From Cepaea nemoralis (lineage: Eukaryota > Mollusca > Gastropoda > Stylommatophora > Helicidae): a stretch of DNA of 64,000 bases. Under the pieces are notes generated by a model, which ran no database searches, was not told where the DNA came from, and was given only the letters and a program-made list of their open reading frames with translations. Positions 10,199 to 21,689 of the stretch are shown piece by piece (the first letter of the stretch is position 1; every line of letters starts with the position of its first letter). The translations under genes and the position numbers were made by a program. Location: the NCBI GenBank assembly GCA_014155875.1, contig JACEFZ010012626.1:186001-250000 (forward strand), given 5' to 3'.

Positions 10199-11677
10199 TG
10201 TAACACTGCCTGGTATATGTTATATAACACTGTCTAGTATGTGTTATGTAACACTGCCTGGTATAAGCCATGTAACACTGTCTGGTATATGTTATATTAC
10301 ACTGTCTGTTATCTGTTATATAACACTGTCTGGTATATGTTATGTAACACTGTCTGGTATATGTTATGTAACACTGCCTGGTATAGGCCATGTAACACTG
10401 GCTGGTATATGTTATGTAACACTGTCTGATATATGTTATATTACACTAGCAAGCATATGTTATGTAACACTGTATAGAATATGTTATGTAATACTGTCTG
10501 GTATATATTATGAAATACTGTCTAGTATATGTTATGTAACACTGTGTGGTATATGTTATGTAACACTGCCTGGTATATGTTATGTAACACTGTCTGGTAT
10601 ATCTTATGTAACACTGTCTGATATATCTTATGTAACACTACCTGGTATATCTTATGTAACACTGTATAGAATATGTTATGTAACACAGCCTGGTATATGT
10701 TACGTAACACTGCCTGATATGTCTTATGTAAAACTGTCTGGTATATGTTATGTACCACTGTCTGGTATATGTTATGTAACACTGCCTGGCATATCTTATG
10801 TAACACTGTCTGATATATCTTATGTAACACTGTCTGATATATCTTATGTAACACTAGCTGGTACATCTTATGTAATACTACCTGGTATATCTTATGTAAC
10901 ACTGTCTCGTATATCTTATGTAACACTACCTGGTACATCTTATGTAATACTACCTGGTATATCTTATGTAACACTGTCTCGTATATCTTATGTAAAACTG
11001 TCTGGTATATGTTATGTAACACTGCCTGATATATCTTATCTAACACTGCCTGGTATATCTTATGTAACACTGAATGGTAAATCTTATGTAACACTGTCTG
11101 TTATATCTTATATAACACTGGCCTGTATGTTATGTAACACTGAGCTGCATATGTTACGTAACAATTACCTGTATATGTTATGTAACACTGTCTGGTATGT
11201 TATATAGCACTGCCTTGTATAGGTTATGTAACACTGACTGGAGTATGTTATGTAACACTGTCTGGTATATGTTATGTAACACTGAGCTGCATGTTATGTA
11301 ATACTGACCGGTAAGTGTTATGTAACACTGGCCTGTATGTTATGTAACACCGACCTGTATATGTTATGTAACACTGATATATGATATGTAACACTGACCT
11401 GTATGTTATGTAACACTGCCTGGTATATCTTATGTAACACTGTCTGGTATATGTTATGTAACACTCTCTGGTATATGTTATGTAACACTGACCTGTATAT
11501 GTTATGTAACACTGTCTGGTATATCTTATGTAACACTGTCTGGTATATGTTATGTAACACTCTCTGGTATATGTTATGTAACATTGACCTGTATATGTTA
11601 TGTAACACTGACCTGTATATTATGTAACACTGACCTGTATTTGTTATGCAACGCTGACAGGTATGGTATGTAACATT
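10199..11677. repeat. 24-bp minisatellite, block 2
   Basis: About 60 diverged monomers. Because 24 is a multiple of 3 and the monomer lacks stops in several frames, long ORFs appear on both strands (for example 339 codons at 10188-11207 with GICYVTLS octapeptide repeats). From about 11100 rightward many monomers are 22 bp, lacking an AT step (TGTATGTTATG), which breaks the frames. Confidence 0.93.
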
Positions 11678-12050
11678 AGTTTAGTTTAGTTTAGTCGTTG
11701 GATCAACATCACGGCACACGGTTTAACCCATAAGTTCTCCGTTTTCCTCCTAATTCAAACCTGATTCTGGAGAAACTCAGCTCAATGCACGAACTCCGTT
11801 GCATCAGCGAAGATCCTGAAATACTTTGGGTAGATTTTTAACTCGAAATTGTGCCCGGGCAGCGCCGTTTGGCTACTCTTTTTCGATTTCCAACTGCCAA
11901 GGGATTTTTTACGTGCGCAACAATACACATGGGCGTCCGATCTCACTACCCAGAGACCAGGGGAAATTTTATTACTGGAAGTCCAGGTGGATTTTTTTAA
12001 TATGAACCCGGGACCTCCAGCACTCGAGGCGGACACCATACCTTGAGACC
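11678..12050 (-). mobile_element. tRNA-related SINE family C with (CTAAA)n tail, copy 1
   Basis: Read on the minus strand: GGTCTCAAGGTATGG, then CCCGGGTTCATATT as a degenerate tRNA-like head. A body of about 300 bp with a GGTCTCTGGGTAGTGAGATC block follows. The 3' end has TTATGGGTTAAACC and CGACTAAACTAAACTAAACT. It interrupts the minisatellite. Its 3' end is similar to the 3' end of LINE-I (see findings). A second copy lies at 42598-43035. Confidence 0.75.
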
Positions 12051-13243
12051 ATGTTATGTAACACTGACCTGTATATGTTATATAACACTGACCTGTATAT
12101 GTTATGTAATAATGAACTGTATATGTTATGTAATAGTGAACTGTATATGTTATGTAACACAGACCGGTATGTTATGTAACACTGACCTGTATATGTTATG
12201 GAACACAGACCGGTATGTTATGTAACACTGACCTGTATATCTTATGTAACACTGACCTGTATATGTTATGTAATAGTGAACTGTATATGTTATGTAATAA
12301 TGAACTGTATATGTTATGTAATAAGGAATTGTATATGTTATGTAATAGTGAACTGTATATGTTATGTAACACTGACCTGTATATGTTTTGTAACACTGAC
12401 CTGTATATGTTATGTAATAATGAACTGTATATGTTATGTAAGACTGACCTGTATATGTTTTGTAACACAGACCTTTATGTTATGTAACACTGACCTGTAT
12501 ATGTTATGTAACATTGATAGATATATGTTATGTAACACTGTCCGGTATATGTTATATACCACTGACCTGCATCTGTTATGTAACACTGGCCTGTATGTTA
12601 TGTAACACTGATCCGTGTGTTATGGAACACTCACCTGTATATGGTATGTAACACTGATCCGTGTGTTATGTAACACTGACAGGTATGTTATGTAACACTG
12701 ACCAGTATGATATCCAACACTGACCTGTATATGTTATTTAACAATGGCCGGTATATGTTATGTAACACTGATCGGTATGTTACGTAACATTGACCGGTAT
12801 GTTATGTAACACTTACCTGTATATGGCATGTAAGACTGACTTGTATGTTATGTAACACTGACCGTTATGTTATATAACACTGGCAGCTATATGTTATGTG
12901 ACACTGCCTGTTATATGTTATGTAATACTGAACGGTATGTGTTATGTAATACTGTCTGTTATATTTTTTGTAACACTGACCTGTACATGTTGTGTAACAA
13001 TGTCTAGTATATGTTATGTAACATTGTCTGTTATATGTTATGTAATATTGTATGGTTATGTAACACTGTCTGTTATATGTTATGTAATACTGTCTGTTAT
13101 ATGTTACGTAACACTGTCTGTTATATGTTGCGTAACACTGTCTTTTATATGATATGTAACACTGTCTGTTATATGTTATGTAATACTGTCTGATATATGT
13201 TATGTAAAATTGTCTGTTATATGTTATGTAACACTGTCTGGTA
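12051..13243. repeat. 24-bp minisatellite, block 3
   Basis: Continuation of the array. Left-hand monomers mostly read TAACACTGACCTGTATATG or AATAATGAACTGTATATG; right-hand ones revert to the CTGTCTGTTATATG type. Both 22- and 24-bp monomers occur. The last 11 bp (13233-13243, actgtctggta) form the target duplication of the next LINE. Confidence 0.93.
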
Positions 13244-13244
13244 T

Positions 13245-13520
13245 TCATTCAGTAGCATGTCCTTTGCAGAACCTGGTTCCCATAACAACCTTCCGGAAAA
13301 CTTCTCTATCATAAGCAAGATGTCCCGTGTCTGATACAGCCATCTGGAGATCATCCGCCACATCCTGCACCCATCTTCTCTTTGGGCTTCCTCTTCCTCT
13401 CTTCCCAGGCATATACCCTTCCATTATTGTTCTCTCCAAACTTTCGTGACGTTTCAAGTGACCAAAATATTTCAATTTTCTTTGTTTTATAGTCTTTAAT
13501 AGCCAACCTTTAATATTCAA
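13245..13520 (-). pseudogene. LINE-B C-terminal tail
   Basis: A 91-residue end of the LINE-B polyprotein: KTIKQRKLKYFGHLKRH, GKRGRGSPKRRWVQDVADD, ending RFCKGHATE at the stop codon next to the 3' tail. The KLKYFGH and RGSPKRRW blocks are typical of the region after RT in RTE/BovB-like polyproteins. The stop overlaps the conserved 3' end motif GACATGCTACTGAATGAA. Confidence 0.8.
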
Positions 13521-13760
13521 CTCTTGAAGTATGGATGCATTTGTTCTTTTCTTTACCCAAGATATTCTTAGAACTCGTCTATAACATTTATATTCAAAGG
13601 CGTTTATGCGCTGTTCAGCATGTTTAGTAAGTGTCCATGTCTCACAGGCGTATGTTGCAATGGGACAGATGCATGCTCTTAAAAATCTAATTTTTGTAGT
13701 TCTGTCTGTCCCACTCCATAATTTATTCAGCTGTTTTAGTCTTTGAAGAGCAATTGATAG

Positions 13761-14723
13761 TCACCGTTTAATTTCTTTCAATGTGTCACCGTTGTTGGTA
13801 ATCAATGACCCTAGATATTCAAAATTTTCCACCACCTCCAATTTTTCCCCATTAATGTATATTTCTTTCTCCATAGTAGTTTTATCTGTATGCATTATCT
13901 TTGATTTTGCTATGTTAAGATATAAGTTGTGATTTTCACTATTCAATTGGGTTGATGCTATTAGGTTTTCTATGCCATTCTGTGTTGTGGAGAGTAATAC
14001 TGCGACATCAGCATATTGAATCTCTGGTATGTCATGACCGCCGATATTAAGGGCATCATTAAGCTCCCTGTTTATATCATCTCTTACATTTCTCATTATA
14101 TTTTCGGCGTACAGGTTAAACAAATAGGGTGACAGCACGCAGCCCTGACGGACTCCTTGCCTGATGTCAAACCAATCTGATGCCTCGCCATCTATTCTAA
14201 CTGCTGCTTGTTGGTCTAGATAGAGCATTTTTATGAGTTGTACTACATGTGATGGAAAGGCCATATTTATCATGATTTCCCAAAGTTTCTGATGTTGTAC
14301 ATAGTCAAATGCCTTTGAATAATCCACAAAACATGAGAATAGGTTTACATTAAATTCTCTGCACTTCTCTATTATTAAACGCATGTTGAATATGTGATCT
14401 CTTGTTCCTCTTCCTTGTCTAAATCCAGCTTGAACCACGGTAATCTCTTCTTCTATTTTCTTACGAAGTGTTCCCATTATGACTTTTAATAGAATTTTAC
14501 TTGCATGACTGATCAGGGCAACAGTTCTATAGTTGGTGCATAATTTCAGGTTGCCCTTTTTTGGTATTGCAATGAAGATAGTTCTCTTCCAATCTTTTAG
14601 CCAAATACCATATTTCCAAATCTTTGTACATAATGCATGATATATGTGTATGCTTTCTTCTCCTCTCGCTTTAATTAGTTCAGCTGGTATCTCATCACAT
14701 CCAGGTGATTTACCATTCTTCAA
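13761..14723 (-). pseudogene. LINE-B reverse transcriptase with altered catalytic box
   Basis: A 320-residue RT: KSPGCDEIPAELIKA, IFIAIPKKGN, NYRTVALISHASKILLKV, QAGFRQGRGTRDHIFN, FVDYSKAFDYVQHQKLW, IRQGVRQGCVLSPYLFNLYAE and EYLGSLITNNGD. The catalytic box reads QYADVAVLL instead of YADD, so the second metal-binding Asp is replaced by Val. The frame stops at 13761 and resumes, frameshifted, toward 13520. Upstream frames (14720-14944, 15005-15259) are the linker between endonuclease and RT. Confidence 0.88.
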
Positions 14724-15349
14724 GCAATTTCATCTAATGAGGGTTCAGGTTCTGTCTCTGCTGTCATTGGCTTATGTATCTCATTCATATCCTCACTGTC
14801 TCTCATATCATACATTCCACTGCAGTACTCCTGCCATCTTTCTAGAATTTGTCTAGATTCTGTTAAGATATTTCCCATCTTGTCACAGATAATATCCAAT
14901 TGAGGTTGAACATTTCTTGTCAATAACTTCATTTCTTTGAACATTTCATAATCTCTTCCAGTCTTATGATATTGTTCTATTCTGGTACAGCAATCTTGTA
15001 TATATTAATTTTTGTACTTTCTTGTGTTCTTTCGTATTTCTCGTGTTAAAGATTTATACTTCATCCTGCTGTTATCGGATTCATCTCCTTTCTGTTTCAG
15101 CTCCCTTTGTTGTTTTATTAATTCTAACGTGTATGATGTAATCCATGGCTTAAGTTGCTTTTTCTTGGTCGGAATTAGATCTTTGGCTGCAGTTATCAAG
15201 ATATCTCTAGCTTGTACTGCCAGTTCATCAGGTGTCATTTCTTCTTGCACAGACATCAAGACCCCAAAGCGATTTCTAACTTCTACAGTGTATGCATCCG
15301 GTCTTTTTGTGAGATCAAAACGAAGTGGCCTTGGTCCTCGGATAAGCGT

Positions 15350-15850
15350 TTAGAGTTTTAATTTCAGATCTGCTTCTAACAACTGATGGTCTGTATCACA
15401 GTCTGCACTTCGTAGGGTTTTTGCAGATGTTATGCTTGATCTCCATCTTCTTTGTATTAAAATATAATCTATCTGATTTTTGGTAATACTGTCTGGAGAC
15501 TTCCATGTGAAGAGTCTTCTTGGATGTTGTTTAAAAAGCGTGTTGGCTATCGTTAACTTATTTTCTGTGCACAATTCAATTAATTTGTCACATGCATCAA
15601 TTCTATTTCATAATCAATATTTTCCTAAAACGTGTCTCTCATTTTCAGCTCTTCCTGCACCTACTTTTGCATTAAAATCTCCCATTATTATTGCTATATC
15701 ATTATGACCAATCTTATTTAATGTGTCTTGTAGTGTGTTGTAAAAATCTTCAATTTCGTCCTCCTCTGCTGTTGAAGTAGGTACATATATCTGTATGAGA
15801 GTTGTGTTTTTTTGGACGGCCTTTAAGTCTAATAGTGAGGATTCTATCAC
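15350..15850 (-). pseudogene. LINE-B endonuclease remnant
   Basis: Two frames (15614-15850 and 15350-15574) together give the second half of an APE-type endonuclease: IQIYVPTSTAEEDEIEDFY, the catalytic IIMGDFNAKVG block, RRLFTWKSPD, NQIDYILI and the DCDTDHQLL block with the catalytic Asp-His. A stop or frameshift lies near 15600. Upstream remnants at 15850-16030 (SEHRWSG...) show the N-terminal half in degraded form. This domain would nick target DNA. Confidence 0.8.
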
Positions 15851-16613
15851 TAACTGGATTATGTCCCATTAAAGCTTTTGCAGTTGTCTTATCTAAACAA
15901 AATGCCACTCCACTCTGGCGTCCGACGTCTCTACCAGAATAAATTAAAATACTTCCATTTTCAGTTGTAAAATGTCCCTTGCCGCCGCTCCAGCGATGTT
16001 CACTAATTCCTAAAATTTAAATGTTTAACCTCTCAATCTCATCACACACTACTTTAAGCTTTCCTTCATACAGACATCTCACATTCCACGTTGCTATTCT
16101 AACTCTGTTTCTTAGTCTGACACAGGGGATTTCCTTGGTAACACAGTCAGGATTAACTCCGTCATCACGATTACTAGTACTGGTCCCTGTGTCACACTCT
16201 TCCCCAGTGTTATCTGATCTGCCTGGCCTGGGGGTCTCGCCGCCAGTTCTCTTTCTTATTATGTATTTTTTTCATGGTTGTTATGGTTTCTTGGCAAGTT
16301 TTGCAGAAGGTAGTTTGCCATTGCTTTCCTTCTGGGCAGTGACTGTACTAGTCGGTGGCCATAGCCATTGTCTCTACTATTGAGATCATCTGCCTATCGC
16401 CGCAGAGTGCAATACCATAACCAACAACAATCTGCGGCTGCTCTCACACTCCATCCACCACCTGCTTCCATGGCTTCACGTATCCCTAATCGGGGGGCTA
16501 AACGGGTACTCCACCTTGCCCAAGGGTGTCCCGTAGACTAACGGAGGAAAGGAGGTGTCTTACATCTCCTTTGGTAGGGTATACCCCTAACCCGCTAACC
16601 GAACTGTCTGGTA

Positions 16614-16870
16614 TATGTTATGTAATACTGCCTGTTATATGTTATGTAATACTGTCTGGTATGTGTTATGTAACACTGTCTGTTATAGGTTATGTAGTAA
16701 TGTCTGGAATACGTTATGTAACAATGTCTCGTATATGTTATGTAATACAGTCTGGTATATGTTATGTAACAATGTCTGGTATATGTCATGTAACACTGTC
16801 TGATACATGTTGTGTAATTCCGTCTGGTATATGTTATGTAACATTGTCTGGTATATGTTATGTAACACTG
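16614..16870. repeat. 24-bp minisatellite, block 4
   Basis: About 11 monomers of the same type. It ends with cactg (16866-16870), the target duplication of the adjacent LTR. Confidence 0.92.
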
Positions 16871-17399
16871 TGTCGGGTCTTGCTCTGAGCAAGAATCTAG
16901 GCTCGTATACACTGACAAAATGTGATACAAAAACACGGTCACGGAATGACTTGACGTGACACACAACAACTACAAGTCAAACCCTTTATTCACGCTGCTC
17001 ACTCATTACAATCATTACATACATCGCGCAAATAAAATAGCGATGTCAAAAGACAATCAATAGATATACAAATATAATACAATGCAATACAACTTACAGT
17101 CCTACAACCCAAGCGCACTGTCTCCTATTCATACAGGCTTTCAATCTATACGCATTCGTACACACAACTCGAGCCGCATTCAACCAGTCCGTCCTCTACA
17201 ACATTCCAAAGCCGTCTGAAGCTCACCATTGTGAAGGCTTGCTAATTGGGGTTGCGTCCCTGCGTGGAGTTCATGTTCCACGCCTGTACTGGCTAACCCG
17301 CTCTGCCACAGCGTGGTTAATGTTGCTCATCGGTGCCTGGCCGTATTTCCCTGGCGCCGTCGAAGACGACGCGTTATAACTGGCGGGGAGATTATGACA
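16871..17399 (-). mobile_element. solo LTR
   Basis: A 529-bp insert beginning TGTCGGGTC and ending TATGACA. It is flanked by a perfect 5-bp duplication cactg (16866-16870 and 17400-17404) inside the minisatellite. No second LTR or internal region is present, so it is a solo LTR left by recombination. Orientation is probably minus: on that strand a TTATAA-like box lies near the start (+ strand about 17374-17379) and AATAAAGGG occurs later (+ strand 16983-16989). Confidence 0.82.
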
Positions 17400-17906
17400 C
17401 ACTGTCTGCTATGTGTTATGTAACACTGTCCGATATATGTTATGTAACACTGTATAGAATATGGTATGTAACACTGTCTGGTATATGTTATAGAACACTG
17501 GCTGGTATATTTTATGTAATACAGACTGGTATATGGTATGTAATACTGTCTGGTATGTGTTATGTAACACTGTCCGGCATATGTTATGTAACACTGTATA
17601 TAATATGTTATGTAACACTGTCTGATATATATTATGTAATACTATCTGGTATATATTATTTAACACTGCCTGGTATATGTTATGTAATACTATCTAGTAT
17701 ATGTTATGTAGCACTGTCTCGTATATGTTATGTAACAATGTCTGGAATATGTTATGTAATACTGTCTGGTATGTGTTATGTAATACTGTCTGGGATATGT
17801 TATGTAATACTTCCTAGTATATGTTATGTAACACTGTCGGGTATATGTTATGTAATACTGCCTGATATATGTTATGTAACACTGTCTGTTATATGTTATG
17901 TAAAAA
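17400..17906. repeat. 24-bp minisatellite, block 5
   Basis: About 21 monomers following the LTR and running directly into GGA-rich sequence at TGTTATGTAAAAATAAGGA. Confidence 0.92.
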
Positions 17907-18485
17907 TAAGGATGAGGAGGGGGAGGAGGAGGAGGAGGATAAGGGGGAGGATGGGGAGGAGGTGGAGGAGGAGGGGGAGGAGGAGGAGGGCTGGAGGAGT
18001 AGGGGGAGGAGGAGGGGAAGAGGGAGAAGGAGGGGAGGAGGAGTACGGTGGAGGAGGAGGAGGAGGAGGGAGGAGGAGGGTGAAGGAGGGGGAGGGAGAA
18101 TGAGGAAGAGGAGGGGAGGAGGAGGAGGGGGAGGAGGAGGGGGAGGGGGAGGAGGAGGAGGAGGAGGAAAAGGAGGGGAGTAGTAGGAGGAGGGGATGAG
18201 GAGGAGGGGAGAAGATTTAGGAGGCGGGGAGGAGGAGGGGAGGAGGAGGTGTAGGGAGGAGGATGTGTAGGGAGGAGGAGGGGAGAAGACGGGGAGGGGA
18301 GAATAGGGAAAGGATTAGGGGGAGGAGGGGGGAAGAAGAGGATGAGGGTGAGGAGGAGGGGAGGAGGAGGAGGAGTAGAGTGAAGGAAGGGGAGCAGGAG
18401 GAGTAGGATGGGGAGGGGAGGAGGAGGAGGATGGGGAAAGGAAGGAGGAGGAGGGGGCGGGGGAGGAGTACGAGCAGGAGGAGGA
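17907..18485 (+). repeat. GGA-rich purine tract, copy 1
   Basis: About 580 bp of nearly pure purine on the + strand, made of GGAGGA and GGGGGAGGA units. Open frames here (Glu/Gly/Arg-rich on +, Pro/Ser-rich on -) are composition artefacts. Long polypurine mirror-like tracts can form triplex or G-rich structures. A second copy is at 19215-19821. Confidence 0.92.
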
Positions 18486-18800
18486 TTATAACGCATATTC
18501 CTGTAAATAACTGTAGCGAAAAGGTCTTCCTATTTGAGAAATATGCAACAATTTTACATATAGCAATGCTATTAGAAGTTATATCTCCTCGCTATATATA
18601 CATTAAAATGTAAATTAAATATTAAATAATATTAAGTAAATAACTGTTTGTACACTAAAAATCTATGACAGTTGGCAGCACGGTAATGAGACGAAGACGT
18701 GTAGAAAATTTCATCTCAATCGTATGAACCATTCGCGAACGCATAAATAACATACATACAGACATACAGACATACATTCTTTTTTATAAATACAGATTTG
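18486..18800. repeat. unique spacer of the 1.34-kb tandem duplication, copy 1
   Basis: About 315 bp beginning TTATAACGCATATTCCTG and ending in ACATACAGACATACAGACA just before minisatellite monomers. It is nearly identical to 19822-20140. The part CATCTCAATCGTATGAACC looks like an interspersed-repeat end but I cannot name the family. Confidence 0.85.
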
Positions 18801-19214
18801 ACACTGTCTGTTATATGTTATGTAATACTGCCTGGTATATGTTATGTAATACTGTCTGGTATATGTTATGTAACACTGTATAAAATATGTTATGTAATAA
18901 TGTCTGTTATATGTTATGTAAAACTGTCTTGTATATGTTATGTAACACTGTCTGTTATATCTTATATAACACTGTCTGTTTTATGTTATGTGGCACTTCC
19001 CGGTATATATTATGTAACAATGTCTGTTATATGTTATGTAACACTGTACTGTCTGTTATATGTTATATAACACTGTCTGTTTTATGTTATGTGGCACTGC
19101 CCGGTATATATTATGTAACAATGTCTGTTATATGTTATGTAACACTGTCCGGTATGTGTTATGTAATACTGCCTGGTATATGTTATGTAACACTGTCTGT
19201 TATATGTTATGTAA
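18801..19214. repeat. 24-bp minisatellite, block 6
   Basis: About 17 monomers, including a short internal duplication around TGTACTGTCTGTTATATG. It lies between the spacer of unit 1 and the GGA tract of unit 2. Confidence 0.92.
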
Positions 19215-19821
19215 AAATAAGGAGGAGGGGGGAGGAGGGGGAGGAGTGGGATGAGGAGGAGGGGGAGGAGGAGGATAAAGGGGAGGATGGGGAGGGGAGG
19301 AGGAGGGGGAGGAGGGGGAGGAGGAGGAGGGGAGGAGGAGAAGGAGGGGAGGAGGAGTACGGTGGAGGAGGAGGAGGAAGGAGGAGGAGGTTAAGGAGGG
19401 GGAGGAGGAGGAGTAAGAGGAGAGGAGGAGGAGAGGGAGGAGGAGGGGGAGAAGAGGAGGGGGAGGAAGAGGAGGGGGAGTTGGAGGAGAGGAGGAGGAC
19501 GAGAAGGAGGGGAGTAGTAGGAGGAGGGGATGAGGAGGAGGGGAGGAGGTATAGGAGGAGGGGAGGAGGAGGAGGGGAGGAGGAGGAGGTGTAGGGAGGA
19601 GGATGTGTAGGGAGGAGGAGGGGAGAAGAGAGGGAGGGGAGAAGAGCGAAAGGATTAGGGGGAGGAGGGGGGAAGAAGAGGAGGAGGGTGAGGAGGAGGG
19701 GAGGAGGAGGAGGAGTAGAGTGAAGGAAGGGGAGGAGGAGGAGTAGGAGGGGGAGGGAGGAGAGGAGGATGGGGAAAAGAAGGAGGAGGAGAGGGAGGGG
19801 GAGGAGTACGAGCAGGAGGAG
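19215..19821 (+). repeat. GGA-rich purine tract, copy 2
   Basis: Near copy of 17907-18485, offset by about 1336 bp at its right end, with length changes in the GGA runs. Confidence 0.92.
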
Positions 19822-20140
19822 GATTATAACGCATATGCCTGTAGATAACTGTAGCGAAAAGGTCCTCCTATTTGAGAAATATGCAACACTTTTACATATA
19901 TAGCAATGCTATTAGAAGTTATGTCTCCTCGCTATTTATACATTAAAATGTAAATTAAATATTAAATAATATTAAGTAAATACCTGTTTGTACACTAAAA
20001 ATCTATGACAGTTGGCAGCACGGTAATGAGACGAAGACGTGTAGAAAATTTCATCTCAATCGTATGAACCATTCGCGAACGCATAAATAACATACATACA
20101 GACATACAGACATACATTCTTTTTTATATATACAGATTTG
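19822..20140. repeat. unique spacer of the 1.34-kb tandem duplication, copy 2
   Basis: Nearly identical to 18486-18800, with a handful of substitutions. This shows a direct duplication rather than independent insertions. Confidence 0.85.
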
Positions 20141-20805
20141 ACACTGTCTGTTATATGTTATGTAACACTGTATAGAATATGTTATAATAATGTCTGTTAT
20201 ATTTTATGTAACACTGTCTGGTATATGTTATGTAAAACTGCCTGGTATATGTTATCTAACACTATCTGTTATATGTTATATAACACTGTCTGTTTTATGT
20301 TATGTGGCACTTCCCGGTATATATTATGTAACAATGTCTGTTATATGTTATGTAACACTGTACTGTCTGTTATATGTTATATAACACTGTCTGTTTTATG
20401 TTATGTGGCACTGCCCGGTATGTATTATGTAACAATGTCTGTTATATGTTATGTAACACTGTCCGGTATATGTTATGTAACACCTTCCGGTATATTTTAT
20501 GTACCACTGACAGTTATATGTTATGTAACACTGTCTGGTATATGTTAAGTAACACTGTCTGGTATGTGTTATGTAACACTGTCTAGAATATGTTATGCAA
20601 CACTGTCTGGTATATGTTATGTAACACCTTCCGGTATATTTTATGTAACACTGACAGTTATATGTTATGTAACACTGACAGGTATATTTTATGTAACAAT
20701 GACAGGTATGTTATATAACATTGTCTGGTATATGTTATGTAACACTGACCGTTATATGTTATATAACAATGAGCGGCGAATGTAATGTAAAAATGATCAG
20801 TATAT
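20141..20805. repeat. 24-bp minisatellite, block 7 (right end)
   Basis: About 28 monomers. The first part repeats the internal arrangement of block 6. The array fades near 20805 into non-repeated DNA, so this is the right border of the locus. Confidence 0.92.
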
Positions 20806-21680
20806 GTTTGTCGTTGAATGCCGCGATTCTTTCAGAATGCCTCTAATACTACTAGAAAGTATTTAAAAAGAGAGGAATGAGAAATAAGAGGTATACAGAT
20901 TAGGGCACGCTTCTCTGCGTCTCTCAATCTTTGGCGCATGGTTACGCAAGGAGACGGCCAACACTCAAAGCTATCACAGGCTAGATTTTATAGCGAATCA
21001 TGTATCATGGTTGATGCTTTATAGCCCAGGGACTGGAAAATATTGCGTGAAATCGTATACAGAGTAGCGAAGAGGATAAACGGCCTAGGGCCGCGAAGCA
21101 GAAATAAAGGTGAGAAATTCCTACTGAATAGAACGTCGAACGGTCAACATGCGTGAGATGGTCAGTCGCTCAAGGATAATTTACATCGGACTGAGAACTC
21201 TCAACCATACAAGGTGTGACCGGACGGACACCACAAATGAACCAAAAAACGTATGGCTAACACCCGCTGCCTGATCAGCGAAATCAAAGTTACTCCACAG
21301 ATAAGAGGATGTGTATAAATGCTCGGGGCGGGAACGTCTCAAATCAGACTGGAATATTCGGAGGATCAGGTATTATAGACGTTTATGCATAAATTTCATA
21401 TGTCTGATTATTATGCTGTTAGAAGTGTCTAGGAATGTTAGTTTCTAGCTCCTATCTACAGCCTGTAAATTCGAAGCTTTCATTTTTCGGTATGTTGTAG
21501 GCTATTTCTATGAGAATTAGTATTTCTCAGTTTTCTGTCTAGAGTATATTACTATACATGTTTTTCATCTTACTATACATGTAGGATTATACGACTATGC
21601 TAGGATTATGCTCCTTTTATATTTGCTATGTTTATATGCATCATTTTATTATGTTCTTGGTATACATTGGACAGACTTTA
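20806..21680. other. no gene recognised; contains a TATA-like site
   Basis: No coding or repeat similarity is seen. The only item worth noting is the promoter-like site at 21314. Confidence 0.5.
21314..21348 (+). promoter_or_regulatory. candidate TATA plus initiator
   Basis: TATAAAT at 21314-21320 is followed 30 bp later by an initiator-like TCAGA at 21344. It could be a core promoter from an LTR or an unseen gene; no transcript is supported. Confidence 0.2.
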
Positions 21681-21689
21681 ATGTTGTCC

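Larger units (their letters stand above)
13244..16602 (-). mobile_element. full-length RTE-like LINE (LINE-B) with GAAT tail
   Basis: A 3359-bp minus-strand element inserted in the minisatellite, bounded by actgtctggta at 13233-13243 and 16603-16613. Because the target is itself repetitive, that duplication is supportive but not decisive. It has an APE-type endonuclease (about 16020-15350), an RT (14723-13761) and a C-terminal tail (13520-13245). The 3' end runs through GACATGCTACTGAATGAA, a GAAT tail shared with fragments at 32432 and 36030. The 5' leader (16602-16060) contains AAGGAAAGCAATGGCAAAC, which recurs in the leader of LINE-C at 39530. Confidence 0.85.

Noticed and set aside
10188..11207. 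A 339-codon open frame with octapeptide repeats, and similar frames on both strands throughout the array
   Set aside because: The 24-bp monomer lacks stops in several frames on both strands, so long frames are expected. There is no start context, no codon bias and the frames die where monomers are 22 bp.
17690..18496. A 268-codon Pro/Ser-rich minus frame and Glu/Gly/Arg-rich plus frames
   Set aside because: They come from the GGA purine tract and its complement.
10199..20805. Minisatellite considered as a CRISPR array
   Set aside because: Monomers are directly contiguous with no unique spacers, and the DNA is eukaryotic.
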